The notes beneath the pieces were generated by a model. The model did not search any database, had not been told where the DNA came from, and saw nothing but the letters and a program-made list of their open reading frames with translations. This document shows positions 56,393 to 64,000 of a stretch of DNA of 64,000 bases, piece after piece (the first letter of the stretch is position 1; the number at the start of each line of letters is the position of its first letter). The stretch lies in NCBI RefSeq assembly GCF_002266425.1, contig NZ_NPMN01000011.1, positions 62,001 through 126,000 on the forward strand, read 5' to 3'. This DNA comes from Tissierella sp. P1 (GTDB lineage: Bacteria; Bacillota; Clostridia; Tissierellales; Tissierellaceae). A program made the translations under genes and the position numbers.

Positions 56393-57811
56393 ATGACTAG
56401 AGATATGAGTTATGATGCTGTTATGGCAAGAAGACCAGAGATAATGAAAAAAGCAGTTGGTATAGATTATGAAATATTTGAGTCAGGTAGTATAGCCTTT
56501 GACTATGAAAAGATGATGAGAGAAACAGGCTATAGTTTACAAGAGATTGAGGAAATTCAAGGGAGAACGGGAGTAGGTAATACTCCAGTATTTGAACTTA
56601 GAAATTTAACAGAATTAGCTAGAAAATTTGCACCAAAGGGAAAGGGAGCAAGAATATTTGTTAAAGACGAGGCAGGAAATCCTTCTGGCAGCTTTAAAGC
56701 AAGAAGAGCAGCTACAGCATGTTATCATGCAAAAAAATTAGGGTATAAAGGCGTTATAGCGGCTACATCAGGTAATTATGGTGCTGCAGTAGCATCTCAA
56801 GCTGCAATGCAAGGTTTAAAATGTATCATAGTTCAAGAATGTTATGATTCTAGAGGAGTAGGTCAACCAGAGATAATCGAAAAAGCTAGGGCATGTGAAG
56901 CTTATGGTGCGGAAGTAGTTCAACTAACAGTAGGACCAGAGCTATTCTATACATTCCTGGTATTATTAGAAGAAACTGGTTATTTTAATGCTTCTTTATA
57001 TTCTCCATTTGGTATAGCTGGAGTTGAAACTCTAGGATATGAACTATCTATGGAATTTAGAGAAAGAGAAGGAAAAGACCCAGATGTAGTAGTTATTACA
57101 AATGCTGGGGGAGGAAACCTAACTGGTACTGCTAGAGGATTAATCAAAGCAGGAGCAACAAATACTCAAATAGTAGGTGCAAGTGTTAGTTTACAAGGAC
57201 TTCATATGGCTTCAGATACACAATTTAATAAAAAATCATTTACAACAGGACATACAGGATTTGGTATACCTTTTGCTACTTGGCCAGATAGATCTGATGT
57301 TCCAAGATCAGCAGCTAGACCTCTGAGATATATAGACAGATATGTTACTATGAACCAAGGTACAGTATTTTATATGACAGAACTATTAGCTCAATTAGAG
57401 GGACTTGAGAGAGGACCAGCAGGAAACACTGCATTATCAGCTGCTTTTAAACTAGCGCAAGAAATGGATGAAGACCAAATAATAGTAGTACAAGAAACAG
57501 AATATACAGGAGCAGGTAAACATATTAATCCTCAACTTACATTCGCTAAGGAAAATGGAATAGAAGTAATAATAGGTGATCCAGCTGATGAGATACCTGG
57601 AAAGAATATAATACTTCCAAAAGACCCATCCTATATTAAGTTACAAGAATTAGACTTGAATAAAACTAGAAGATCATATATAAGAAATGCAGCAGACCAT
57701 GTTAAAGCAACTAAAGCAACTAAAGAAGATATAGATTTCCTTGTTGAAGACACTAAGTCAAATGCTGAATTTGTCAAATCTGTGTTAGATGAATTAGGAA
57801 TAAGCTATTAA
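56393..57811 (+). CDS. ortB: 2-amino-4-ketopentanoate thiolase, beta subunit
   Basis: 472 aa, fold-type II PLP enzyme: GNPSGSFKARRA contains the PLP lysine (Lys102), with TSGNYGAAVASQAA and the glycine-rich NAGGGNLTG phosphate loop. Catalytic partner of OrtA. Confidence 0.95.
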   Translation: MTRDMSYDAVMARRPEIMKKAVGIDYEIFESGSIAFDYEKMMRETGYSLQEIEEIQGRTGVGNTPVFELRNLTELARKFAPKGKGARIFVKDEAGNPSGSFKARRAATACYHAKKLGYKGVIAATSGNYGAAVASQAAMQGLKCIIVQECYDSRGVGQPEIIEKARACEAYGAEVVQLTVGPELFYTFLVLLEETGYFNASLYSPFGIAGVETLGYELSMEFREREGKDPDVVVITNAGGGNLTGTARGLIKAGATNTQIVGASVSLQGLHMASDTQFNKKSFTTGHTGFGIPFATWPDRSDVPRSAARPLRYIDRYVTMNQGTVFYMTELLAQLEGLERGPAGNTALSAAFKLAQEMDEDQIIVVQETEYTGAGKHINPQLTFAKENGIEVIIGDPADEIPGKNIILPKDPSYIKLQELDLNKTRRSYIRNAADHVKATKATKEDIDFLVEDTKSNAEFVKSVLDELGISY

Positions 57812-57825
57812 TAGGAGGTTGAAAA

Positions 57826-58191
57826 ATGAGTAGAGCAGATGACTTTCAAGATAGAAGAAAACATTTGGCTAATTTAACAGAAGAAGAATTGGAAGCTAGG
57901 TTTTGGGAATTAGCTGGAAAGATAGTTGATCCAATAGTTGAGTTAGCTAGAAAAAATACATCTCCATCTATTGAAAGATCCGTATTACTAAGAATGGGTT
58001 TTTCAAGTATAGAAGCCAAATCTATTGTTGATGGAGCAATTGATAGAGGGCTAATGGGTAAAGGTGTAGGACATATAGTTTACAAACTAGCTAAGGAAAA
58101 GAATATAAACATTAGAGAAGCAGGGCTTAAACTAGTTAATGGTGAAATGTGGGATGACGTAGTAGTTTTATTTAAAGGAGGTGCCAACTAA
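57826..58191 (+). CDS. oraS: D-ornithine 4,5-aminomutase, S subunit
   Basis: 121 aa small subunit of the adenosylcobalamin- and PLP-dependent aminomutase that turns D-ornithine into 2,4-diaminopentanoate. Begins ADDFQDRRKHLANL. Its last base is the first base of oraE (tightly coupled). Confidence 0.95.
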   Translation: MSRADDFQDRRKHLANLTEEELEARFWELAGKIVDPIVELARKNTSPSIERSVLLRMGFSSIEAKSIVDGAIDRGLMGKGVGHIVYKLAKEKNINIREAGLKLVNGEMWDDVVVLFKGGAN

Positions 58192-60407
58192 TGGAATTAA
58201 AACCAAATAAAAAATTAGACATAGAATATATTTTAAAAGATATTGATAAATATAAACCTAGAAGAAGAGGCTGGCACTGGAGAGAAGGATCAGAAGAAAA
58301 TAGACAAATAGGTAAATTTGAATATTATGATACATCTGAATCCTTAGAAAATAGTCAACCGTTACCAGCTGCAAAATATTTTGATAATATAGATCCACAG
58401 CCAAAGGCTGTAATCACAACAGAAATTGCATCAGGTAGATTTGAAGATGATATAAGACGTATGAGAATGGCTGCATGGCATGGAGCAGACCATATAATGG
58501 TTATTAGAACTGCAGGACAATCTCACTTTGAGAGTCTTATAGAAGGAACTCCTCAGGGAGTAGGTGGAATTCCTATTTCAAGAAAACAAGTTAGAGCTCA
58601 AAGAAAAGCTTTAGATTTTATAGAAGACGAAGTAGGAAGACCAATTAACTACCACTCCTATGTGTCTGGTGTAGCAGGTCCAGAAATTGCAGTAATGTTT
58701 GCTGAAGAAGGAGTAAATGGAGCTCATCAAGACCCTCAATATAATGTTCTTTATAGAAATATAAACATGATTAGATCCTTTGTTGATGCAGCAGAAGCTA
58801 AGAGGGTTATGGCTTGGGCAGATATAGCGCAAATAGATGGTGCTCATAATGCAAATGCTACTGCAAGAGAGGCGTGGAAGGTAATGCCGGAACTTATGGT
58901 ACAACATGCTATAAACTCAATATTCTCTGTAAAAGTTGGAATGAAGAAAGAAAATATCTGTCTTTCAACAGTACCGCCAACAGCACCACCAGCACCATGT
59001 ATGAGGTTGGATTTACCTTATGCTGTAGCTTTAAGAGAATTTTTTAGAGAGTATAAGATGAGAGCACAAATGAATACAAAATATATGGAGTCTTCTCCTA
59101 GAGAAGCAACTGTAACCCATGTGCTTAACTTATTGATTTCTCAATTAACTAGAGCGGATATTCAATCTACAATCACTCCTGATGAGGGAAGAAATGTACC
59201 ATGGCATATTTATAATATTGAAGCAGTAGACACGGCTAAACAAGCCTTTGCTGGTATGGATGGATTAGGTGCAATGGTTGAAATCAAGAGAGATAAAGGC
59301 GAGTTAGCAGATAAGGTTAGAGAGCTAAAAGAAAGAGCTATCCTATTCATGGAGGAAATCATTGAAGCTGGTGGATACTTTAACGCAGTAGAAGCTGGAT
59401 TTTTCGTTGACTCCGGATATTATCCAGAAAGAAACAATGACGGTATAATTAGAAAAGCTGATGCAGGAGTAGGAGAAGGAACAGTATACGAAAGAGATGC
59501 TGATTATATGGCTCCAGTAACTGCACACTTTGGATATAATAATGTGGGCCAATATAATGAAAATTTAGTAGATAATCCAGCTGCTCTAATCGGTGGAGGA
59601 ACATTTGAAGATCCATCTAAGATTATATTTATAGATGAATTAGATGAAAACGATAATGTTAATGTAAGACTAGAAGAAGTTAAGGAACTTAGAACTACAT
59701 CTAAGATTAAGCCTGAGATGGAATGGCTTGGAGATGGCATTGTCTTACAAACATTATTCTTACCTACTGACGAAAGAACAGCAGAATTTGCTGCTATTGA
59801 AATAGGCAAGAAAATGGGATTAGAAGATGTAGAGGTAATCCATAAAGAGATAATGCAAGAAGCTGAAGGAACTCGTATAGAGTTAAAAGGTAGAGTTGCA
59901 TTTACTATAGATACTAAGGATTTAGTTATACCTCCAAAACCAAAGGTATTAACTGAAGAAGAAATCCGTGAAGATATTAAGGCTAAGCCAATGAAGATTG
60001 TAGCAGCAACTGTTGGTGAAGATGAACACTCCGTAGGTATTCGTGAAATCATTGATATTAAACATGGTGGAATAGAGAAATATGGTATTGAATGTCATAT
60101 ATTAGGTACGTCAATACCAGTTGAAAAATTAGTTGACGCAGCGATTGAGTTAAATGCTGATGCAATTCTTTCATCAACTATTATTTCTCATGATGATATT
60201 CACTATAAGAATATGAAAAAGTTAAATGACTTATGTATAGAAAAAGGTATAAGAGATAAAATCATCCTTGCAGCTGGTGGAACTCAAGTATCTAATGAAT
60301 TAGCTATTGAATCTGGTATGGATGCTGGATTTGGTAGAGGTACAAAAGGAGCCCATGTTGCTACATTCTTAGTTGAAAAGAGAAGAGCGATGAACAATGA
60401 AAATTGA
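58191..60407 (+). CDS. oraE: D-ornithine 4,5-aminomutase, E subunit
   Basis: 738 aa. TIM-barrel PLP domain, then a C-terminal Rossmann B12 domain with VGEDEHSVG (DxHxxG, axial histidine), ILSSTIISHDD and AAGGTQVS. Radical rearrangement of D-ornithine. Overlaps the MutL-like gene by 11 bases. Confidence 0.96.
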   Translation: MELKPNKKLDIEYILKDIDKYKPRRRGWHWREGSEENRQIGKFEYYDTSESLENSQPLPAAKYFDNIDPQPKAVITTEIASGRFEDDIRRMRMAAWHGADHIMVIRTAGQSHFESLIEGTPQGVGGIPISRKQVRAQRKALDFIEDEVGRPINYHSYVSGVAGPEIAVMFAEEGVNGAHQDPQYNVLYRNINMIRSFVDAAEAKRVMAWADIAQIDGAHNANATAREAWKVMPELMVQHAINSIFSVKVGMKKENICLSTVPPTAPPAPCMRLDLPYAVALREFFREYKMRAQMNTKYMESSPREATVTHVLNLLISQLTRADIQSTITPDEGRNVPWHIYNIEAVDTAKQAFAGMDGLGAMVEIKRDKGELADKVRELKERAILFMEEIIEAGGYFNAVEAGFFVDSGYYPERNNDGIIRKADAGVGEGTVYERDADYMAPVTAHFGYNNVGQYNENLVDNPAALIGGGTFEDPSKIIFIDELDENDNVNVRLEEVKELRTTSKIKPEMEWLGDGIVLQTLFLPTDERTAEFAAIEIGKKMGLEDVEVIHKEIMQEAEGTRIELKGRVAFTIDTKDLVIPPKPKVLTEEEIREDIKAKPMKIVAATVGEDEHSVGIREIIDIKHGGIEKYGIECHILGTSIPVEKLVDAAIELNADAILSSTIISHDDIHYKNMKKLNDLCIEKGIRDKIILAAGGTQVSNELAIESGMDAGFGRGTKGAHVATFLVEKRRAMNNEN

Positions 60408-61761
60408 TCTATTAGTTGCAGAGATAGGTAGTACTACAACTGTAGTTAATGCATTTAATGATTTAGATACCTGCCCGAAATTTATCGGGCAGGGTCAATC
60501 TGCTACATCTGTATTAGAAGGTGATGTTAATATTGGACTAAAAGGGGCTATAGATGATTTAGCAAAAAATCTTGGTGAAGAATCTATAGACTATGATGAA
60601 CTTATAGCGACCAGCTCTGCAGCTGGAGGTCTTAGAATGACAGTTCATGGATTGGTATATGATATGACTGTTAAAGCTGCTAAAGAAGCTGCATTAGGTG
60701 CAGGAGCTAATATTAAATTCATTACAGCTGGTAGGCTACGAAAGTCTGATCTAAGAAAGATAGAAGAAATAAAGCCTAATATCATCTTAATTGCAGGTGG
60801 AGTAGACTATGGTGAAAGAGATACAGCACTTTATAATTCAGAGCTTATTGCAGAATTGAATTTAAACATACCCGTTATATATGCAGGTAATATAGAAAAT
60901 CATGAAGATGTAAAGGATGCTTTTGAAGGCAAACAAACAGAGCTTTATATAGTTGATAATGTTTATCCTAAGATTGATGAATTAAACGTAGAGCCTACGA
61001 GAAAGGTAATTCAAGAAGTCTTTGAAAAGCATATAATTCATGCACCAGGTATGGAGCGTGTAAGGGAAATGGTAACTGGCCCTATTATGCCAACACCAGG
61101 AGCAGTAATGGCTGCTTCTCAGCTTTTATACGATGACATTGGAGATTTAGTAACAATTGATGTAGGTGGAGCTACAACAGATGTTCATTCAGTTACAGAA
61201 GATAGTGATGAAATATCAAGAATTTTAATTAATCCAGAGCCTAAGGCTAAGAGAACCGTAGAGGGAGACCTTGGAGTTTATGTGAGCATGAAAAATGTAG
61301 TAGAGATGGTAGGGAAAGAAGAATTAGTTAAGGAACTACAAATCACCATGGAAGAACTGGAAGATTTAATTGCTCATCATAAGCCAATTCCAGAGACAGA
61401 TTTAGAAAAGCAGTTTGTAGAAAAGTTGACATTGCATGCAACTATTACAGCAGTGAGAAGGCATGCAGGAGGACTTAAGCATCTATATGGACCAAGTGGT
61501 AAGAAAACCATTGCAGAAGGTAAAGATTTAACCCAAGTAAAATATATAATTGGTACAGGTGGTGCACTAACACGGTTGCCTAATAGAAAAATGATACTTG
61601 GAGAAATTGCACTTTCCAATAAAGGAAATGATTTACTTCCAAATGCTGAGGCTGAAATATTAATAGATAATCATTATATAATGGCTTCACTTGGAGTAAT
61701 GGCTAAGAAATATCCAGAAGAAGCATTAAGGCTATTAGAAAACAGTCTTAAGGGGGAATAA
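60397..61761 (+). CDS. MutL/GlmL-family protein, likely OraE reactivase
   Basis: 454 aa ASKHA-type ATPase: VAEIGSTTTVVNAF (phosphate 1 loop), DVGGATTDVHSV and GGALTRLPN. This family reactivates B12 aminomutases and glutamate mutase after cofactor damage. Its place between oraE and orr supports that role. Starts with ATG within oraE. Confidence 0.88.
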   Translation: MKIDLLVAEIGSTTTVVNAFNDLDTCPKFIGQGQSATSVLEGDVNIGLKGAIDDLAKNLGEESIDYDELIATSSAAGGLRMTVHGLVYDMTVKAAKEAALGAGANIKFITAGRLRKSDLRKIEEIKPNIILIAGGVDYGERDTALYNSELIAELNLNIPVIYAGNIENHEDVKDAFEGKQTELYIVDNVYPKIDELNVEPTRKVIQEVFEKHIIHAPGMERVREMVTGPIMPTPGAVMAASQLLYDDIGDLVTIDVGGATTDVHSVTEDSDEISRILINPEPKAKRTVEGDLGVYVSMKNVVEMVGKEELVKELQITMEELEDLIAHHKPIPETDLEKQFVEKLTLHATITAVRRHAGGLKHLYGPSGKKTIAEGKDLTQVKYIIGTGGALTRLPNRKMILGEIALSNKGNDLLPNAEAEILIDNHYIMASLGVMAKKYPEEALRLLENSLKGE

Positions 61762-61764
61762 AAT

Positions 61765-62829
61765 ATGAGTTATCCCAAAATGACAGTTAATTTAGAAACT
61801 ATAAAAAATAATGTAAGATCTGTAGTTGGATTATGTAACAGTCAAGGTATAAAAGTTGCAGGAGTAACAAAGGTTTTCTGTGGTAATCCTAGAATTGCTA
61901 AAGCATATATTGAAGGTGGAGTATCCTATCTAGCAGATTCTAGGATTGAAAATCTTATAAGATTAAAAGAATTAGACATACCAAAAATAATGTTAAGATT
62001 ACCTATGAAATCCGAAGCAGAAAAAATAGTAGAGTATGCAGACATATCTCTTAACTCAGAATTAGATACTATTACTTCCTTATCAGAAAAAGCTTTAGAG
62101 AAAGGGAAGATTCATAAAATCATTTTAATGGTAGATTTAGGAGACTTAAGAGAAGGATATTATGATGAAAAATCTCTATTTAATTCTATAGAAAAGATGA
62201 TAGAATTGAAAGGTGTTAAAATTATAGGTCTAGGTACTAATCTAACATGCTATGGCGGAGTAATACCAACTAAAGAGATTTTAAATAGATTAGCTAAATT
62301 AGAGAAACAAATAGAAGAAAAATATAATATAGAATTAGAAATCTTATCTGGAGGAAATTCAAGTACAGTTCATTTGCTACCAGATAACAAAATTGATAGA
62401 TTAAATAATTTAAGACTAGGTGAATCTTTAGTACTTGGAACTGAATCAGCCTATGGAGAACAGATAGAAGGTACAAAAAATGATGCGTTTACCCTTCAAG
62501 TGGAGATTATTGAAGTAAAAGAAAAACCTTCATTGCCTACTGGAAAGATAGGAAGAGATGCCTTTGGAAATATACCAACTTTTATAGATAGGGGAGTCCG
62601 CAGAAGAATTCTTTGTGCTGTAGGAAAACAAGACGTTGACTTTGAAGCTCTTTATCCATTAGACGAAGGGATAATTATCCTAGGTGGTAGTTCGGATCAT
62701 CTTATACTAGATGGATCAGATAGTGAGGTAGATTATAAAGTAGGAGATATTATAGAATTTAGAATGTCTTATGTTGGTATACTGAGAGGTATGACTTCTG
62801 AATATGTTGAAAAAGAGATAATTGAATAA
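61765..62829 (+). CDS. orr: Ornithine racemase
   Basis: 354 aa, alanine-racemase N-domain fold with PLP lysine (Lys36 in GVTKVFCG) and a C-terminal barrel. Converts L-ornithine to the D form used by OraSE. Last gene of the operon; terminator follows. Confidence 0.94.
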   Translation: MSYPKMTVNLETIKNNVRSVVGLCNSQGIKVAGVTKVFCGNPRIAKAYIEGGVSYLADSRIENLIRLKELDIPKIMLRLPMKSEAEKIVEYADISLNSELDTITSLSEKALEKGKIHKIILMVDLGDLREGYYDEKSLFNSIEKMIELKGVKIIGLGTNLTCYGGVIPTKEILNRLAKLEKQIEEKYNIELEILSGGNSSTVHLLPDNKIDRLNNLRLGESLVLGTESAYGEQIEGTKNDAFTLQVEIIEVKEKPSLPTGKIGRDAFGNIPTFIDRGVRRRILCAVGKQDVDFEALYPLDEGIIILGGSSDHLILDGSDSEVDYKVGDIIEFRMSYVGILRGMTSEYVEKEIIE

Positions 62830-62845
62830 TTAAAAGAATAGAAAT

Positions 62846-62888
62846 AAAAAGTCTTGAAAAAGTAATATTTTTTAAGACTTTTATTTTT
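62846..62888 (+). terminator. Terminator after the ornithine operon
   Basis: AAAAGTCTTGAAAAA pairs with TTTTTTAAGACTTTT, then TATTTTTATTT. Confidence 0.75.
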
Positions 62889-62917
62889 ATTTAAGTAATA
62901 CTTAAATAAAAATAAAA
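62879..62917. repeat. Perfect AT palindrome after the operon
   Basis: TTTTATTTTTATTTAAGT, AAT, ACTTAAATAAAAATAAAA: 18-bp perfect arms. Overlaps the tail of the terminator; could be a second terminator or a regulator site for iclR. Confidence 0.6.
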
Positions 62918-62960
62918 AATATTGAAAAAATTCTAAAAAAAAGAAGGAATTTTAAAATTT

Positions 62961-62968
62961 TTGTCGAA
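62961..62968 (+). promoter_or_regulatory. Spo0A-box-like site upstream of iclR
   Basis: TTGTCGAA, an exact match to the Spo0A-box core, in the short leader before the IclR-type gene, followed by TATATAATG (possible -10). One box only, so functional importance is uncertain. Confidence 0.35.
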
Positions 62969-63034
62969 TATTATATATAATGTCAACAGAATAAACATGT
63001 GTCAGCATAGTGGACAAAATTAAGGAGGAATAAA

Positions 63035-63789
63035 ATGAAAGATAATTATTCATCAATTGATAAGGCTTTCCTAATTTTAGAAAATTTAGCCGTACCACCT
63101 TACGAAAAAACTGCTTTCGAAATAAGCGAAGAATTGAAAATACATAGAAGTACAGTACATAGGATACTTAATATTCTAATAGAAAATAAAATGGTTTATC
63201 AAAGTCCAAGCTCTAAAAAATATTCTATTGGACCGGGATCATATCATATAGGGGCTGCCTATTTATATAATCACACTAGTATGGAACAAATAAGGATAAT
63301 ATTGGAGGAGTTAGCTAAAGAAATAAAGCAATCAATAGGGTACGCAATCCTATTAGAAGATAGGATATTAAGTTTGTTCGAATTGGAAAGCTATCAACCT
63401 ATTCAGATAGGATTTAAAGTGGGAACTTATTATCCAATACATTGTGGAGCTTATGGTAAATGTATTATGGCATATTATGAGCCTATGATAGATTAGAGGA
63501 AATAGTTTATTCAAGCAATCTAGAAAAAAAAGGTCCAAATACTATTACTGATCCAAAACAATTATTACAAGAATATTCAAGTATAAGACAGCAAGGTTTC
63601 GCAATAAGTGATGAAGAAAATATGAAAGGTCTTGTAGGTATAGGAGTTCCAGTTAAGAATTTTAATGATAAAGTTACAGCATGCATAGCTGTAAAATATA
63701 TTAAAGGTAATATTGTTGATGCGGAAAGAGATATGATTTTAGGAAAATTAATGCATTATGCAGACAGAATTAGCAAATTAAATTTATAA
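63035..63789 (+). pseudogene. IclR-family regulator, frameshifted
   Basis: N-terminal winged HTH (TAFEISEELKIHRSTVHRIL) and GAF-like ligand domain (GYAILLEDRILSLFEL, then HCGAYGKCIMAYYEP). The frame stops at 63496, but YDRLEEIVYSSNLEKKG and the IclR C terminus (GIGVPVKNF, then IAVKYIKG) go on in another frame to 63789. One base is missing near 63482-63486 (CCTAT). Probably regulates the adjacent ornithine or transport genes. Likely a sequencing slip, as in murD. Confidence 0.85.
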
Positions 63790-63859
63790 GGGAGGGAGAA
63801 TTATACTATCTTGACTGCATCTTAGTAAAAAAATTGTGATAAAAATAGGAGGGATTTTC

Positions 63860-64000
63860 ATGGTAGAAAGTGTAAAAAAGAAAAAATTTAAAGTACCACA
63901 TACCTATGTAATTCTTTTTTCAGTTATTATCATCATGTCAATATTGACTTATGTAATCCCAGCTGGAGAATTTGACAGAGTAAAGGAGGAGGCTACAGGA
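63860..64000 (+). CDS. YfcC-family transporter (partial, cut by window end)
   Basis: First 47 codons: a basic start (MVESVKKKKFKVPHTYVILF), then the first membrane helix and a conserved YVIPAGEFDRV. This is the YfcC/DcuC-type or ornithine/arginine antiporter pattern. AGGAGGGA ribosome site. Position after the ornithine operon suggests amino-acid uptake. The rest lies beyond the window. Confidence 0.75.
   Translation, partial: MVESVKKKKFKVPHTYVILFSVIIIMSILTYVIPAGEFDRVKEEATG

Noticed and set aside
59504..60052. 182-aa open frame antisense to oraE
   Set aside because: Lies wholly inside the well-supported oraE gene; serine-rich composition typical of an antisense shadow; no ribosome site.

Overview
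The window reads as a low-GC, endospore-forming anaerobic Firmicute that ferments amino acids, probably of the Tissierellales/Clostridia type. This is inferred from AT-rich sequence, the sporulation genes (spoVD, spoIIGA-sigE-sigG, a YhcN/YlaJ-type lipoprotein), a MurE with the DNPR motif of meso-diaminopimelate ligases, and a complete ornithine-degradation cluster. No 16S rRNA is present, so the species is not determined.

Region 1 (1-9.6 kb, minus strand) is part of a prophage: a TerL-like terminase, a winged-helix Rep-like protein, an XPF/ERCC4-type nuclease, a dual-specificity phosphatase, an excisionase-like protein, a Com-like zinc finger, an AP2-domain protein, several tiny cysteine-rich proteins, three divergent tRNA genes (Trp, Tyr, Ser) and a MazF-like/AlbA_2 (Schlafen-type) fusion. 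Two intergenic stretches look like structured RNA. Portal, capsid and tail genes are not in the window. Region 2 (9.6-14.5 kb) is a gene-poor accessory strip: an AT-rich spacer with one GC-rich island that could be a packaging site, a HicAB toxin-antitoxin pair, a two-gene unit ending in a SieB-like superinfection-exclusion protein, an HTH protein followed by two tandem paralogous mini-genes, and a dead tyrosine-integrase fragment that probably marks an old element edge.

Region 3 (14.5-33.3 kb) is chromosomal: an MBL-fold hydrolase; a minus-strand molybdenum-hydroxylase operon (Mo subunit, FAD subunit, 2Fe-2S subunit, MobA-like transferase, zinc phospholipase C-like protein); membrane proteins; a THF riboswitch with folT; a flavoprotein; aroC-aroB-aroA; pduL and deoC; a sporulation lipoprotein; the M16 peptidase pair ymfF/ymfH; and lgt. 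Region 4 (33.4-53.2 kb) is the division and cell-wall cluster mraZ-rsmH-ftsL-spoVD-murE-mraY-murD-spoVE/ftsW-murG-murA-divIB-DUF881-DUF881-sbp-ftsZ, then spoIIGA-sigE-sigG, a YlmC/YmxH protein, nrdR and pgeF.

Region 5 (53.2-64 kb) is the ornithine pathway. A sigma-54-dependent activator precedes two tandem sigma-54 promoters and ord-ortA-ortB-oraS-oraE-(MutL-like chaperone)-orr. L-ornithine is racemised by Orr, rearranged to 2,4-diaminopentanoate by OraSE, oxidatively deaminated by Ord, and cleaved by OrtAB with CoA to alanine and acetyl-CoA. An IclR-type regulator and the start of a YfcC-type transporter follow.

Four genes (MobA-like, FAD subunit, murD, iclR) are each split by an apparent single-base deletion. 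Because murD is essential, base-calling errors are the simplest explanation, and these genes should not be read as dead without checking.
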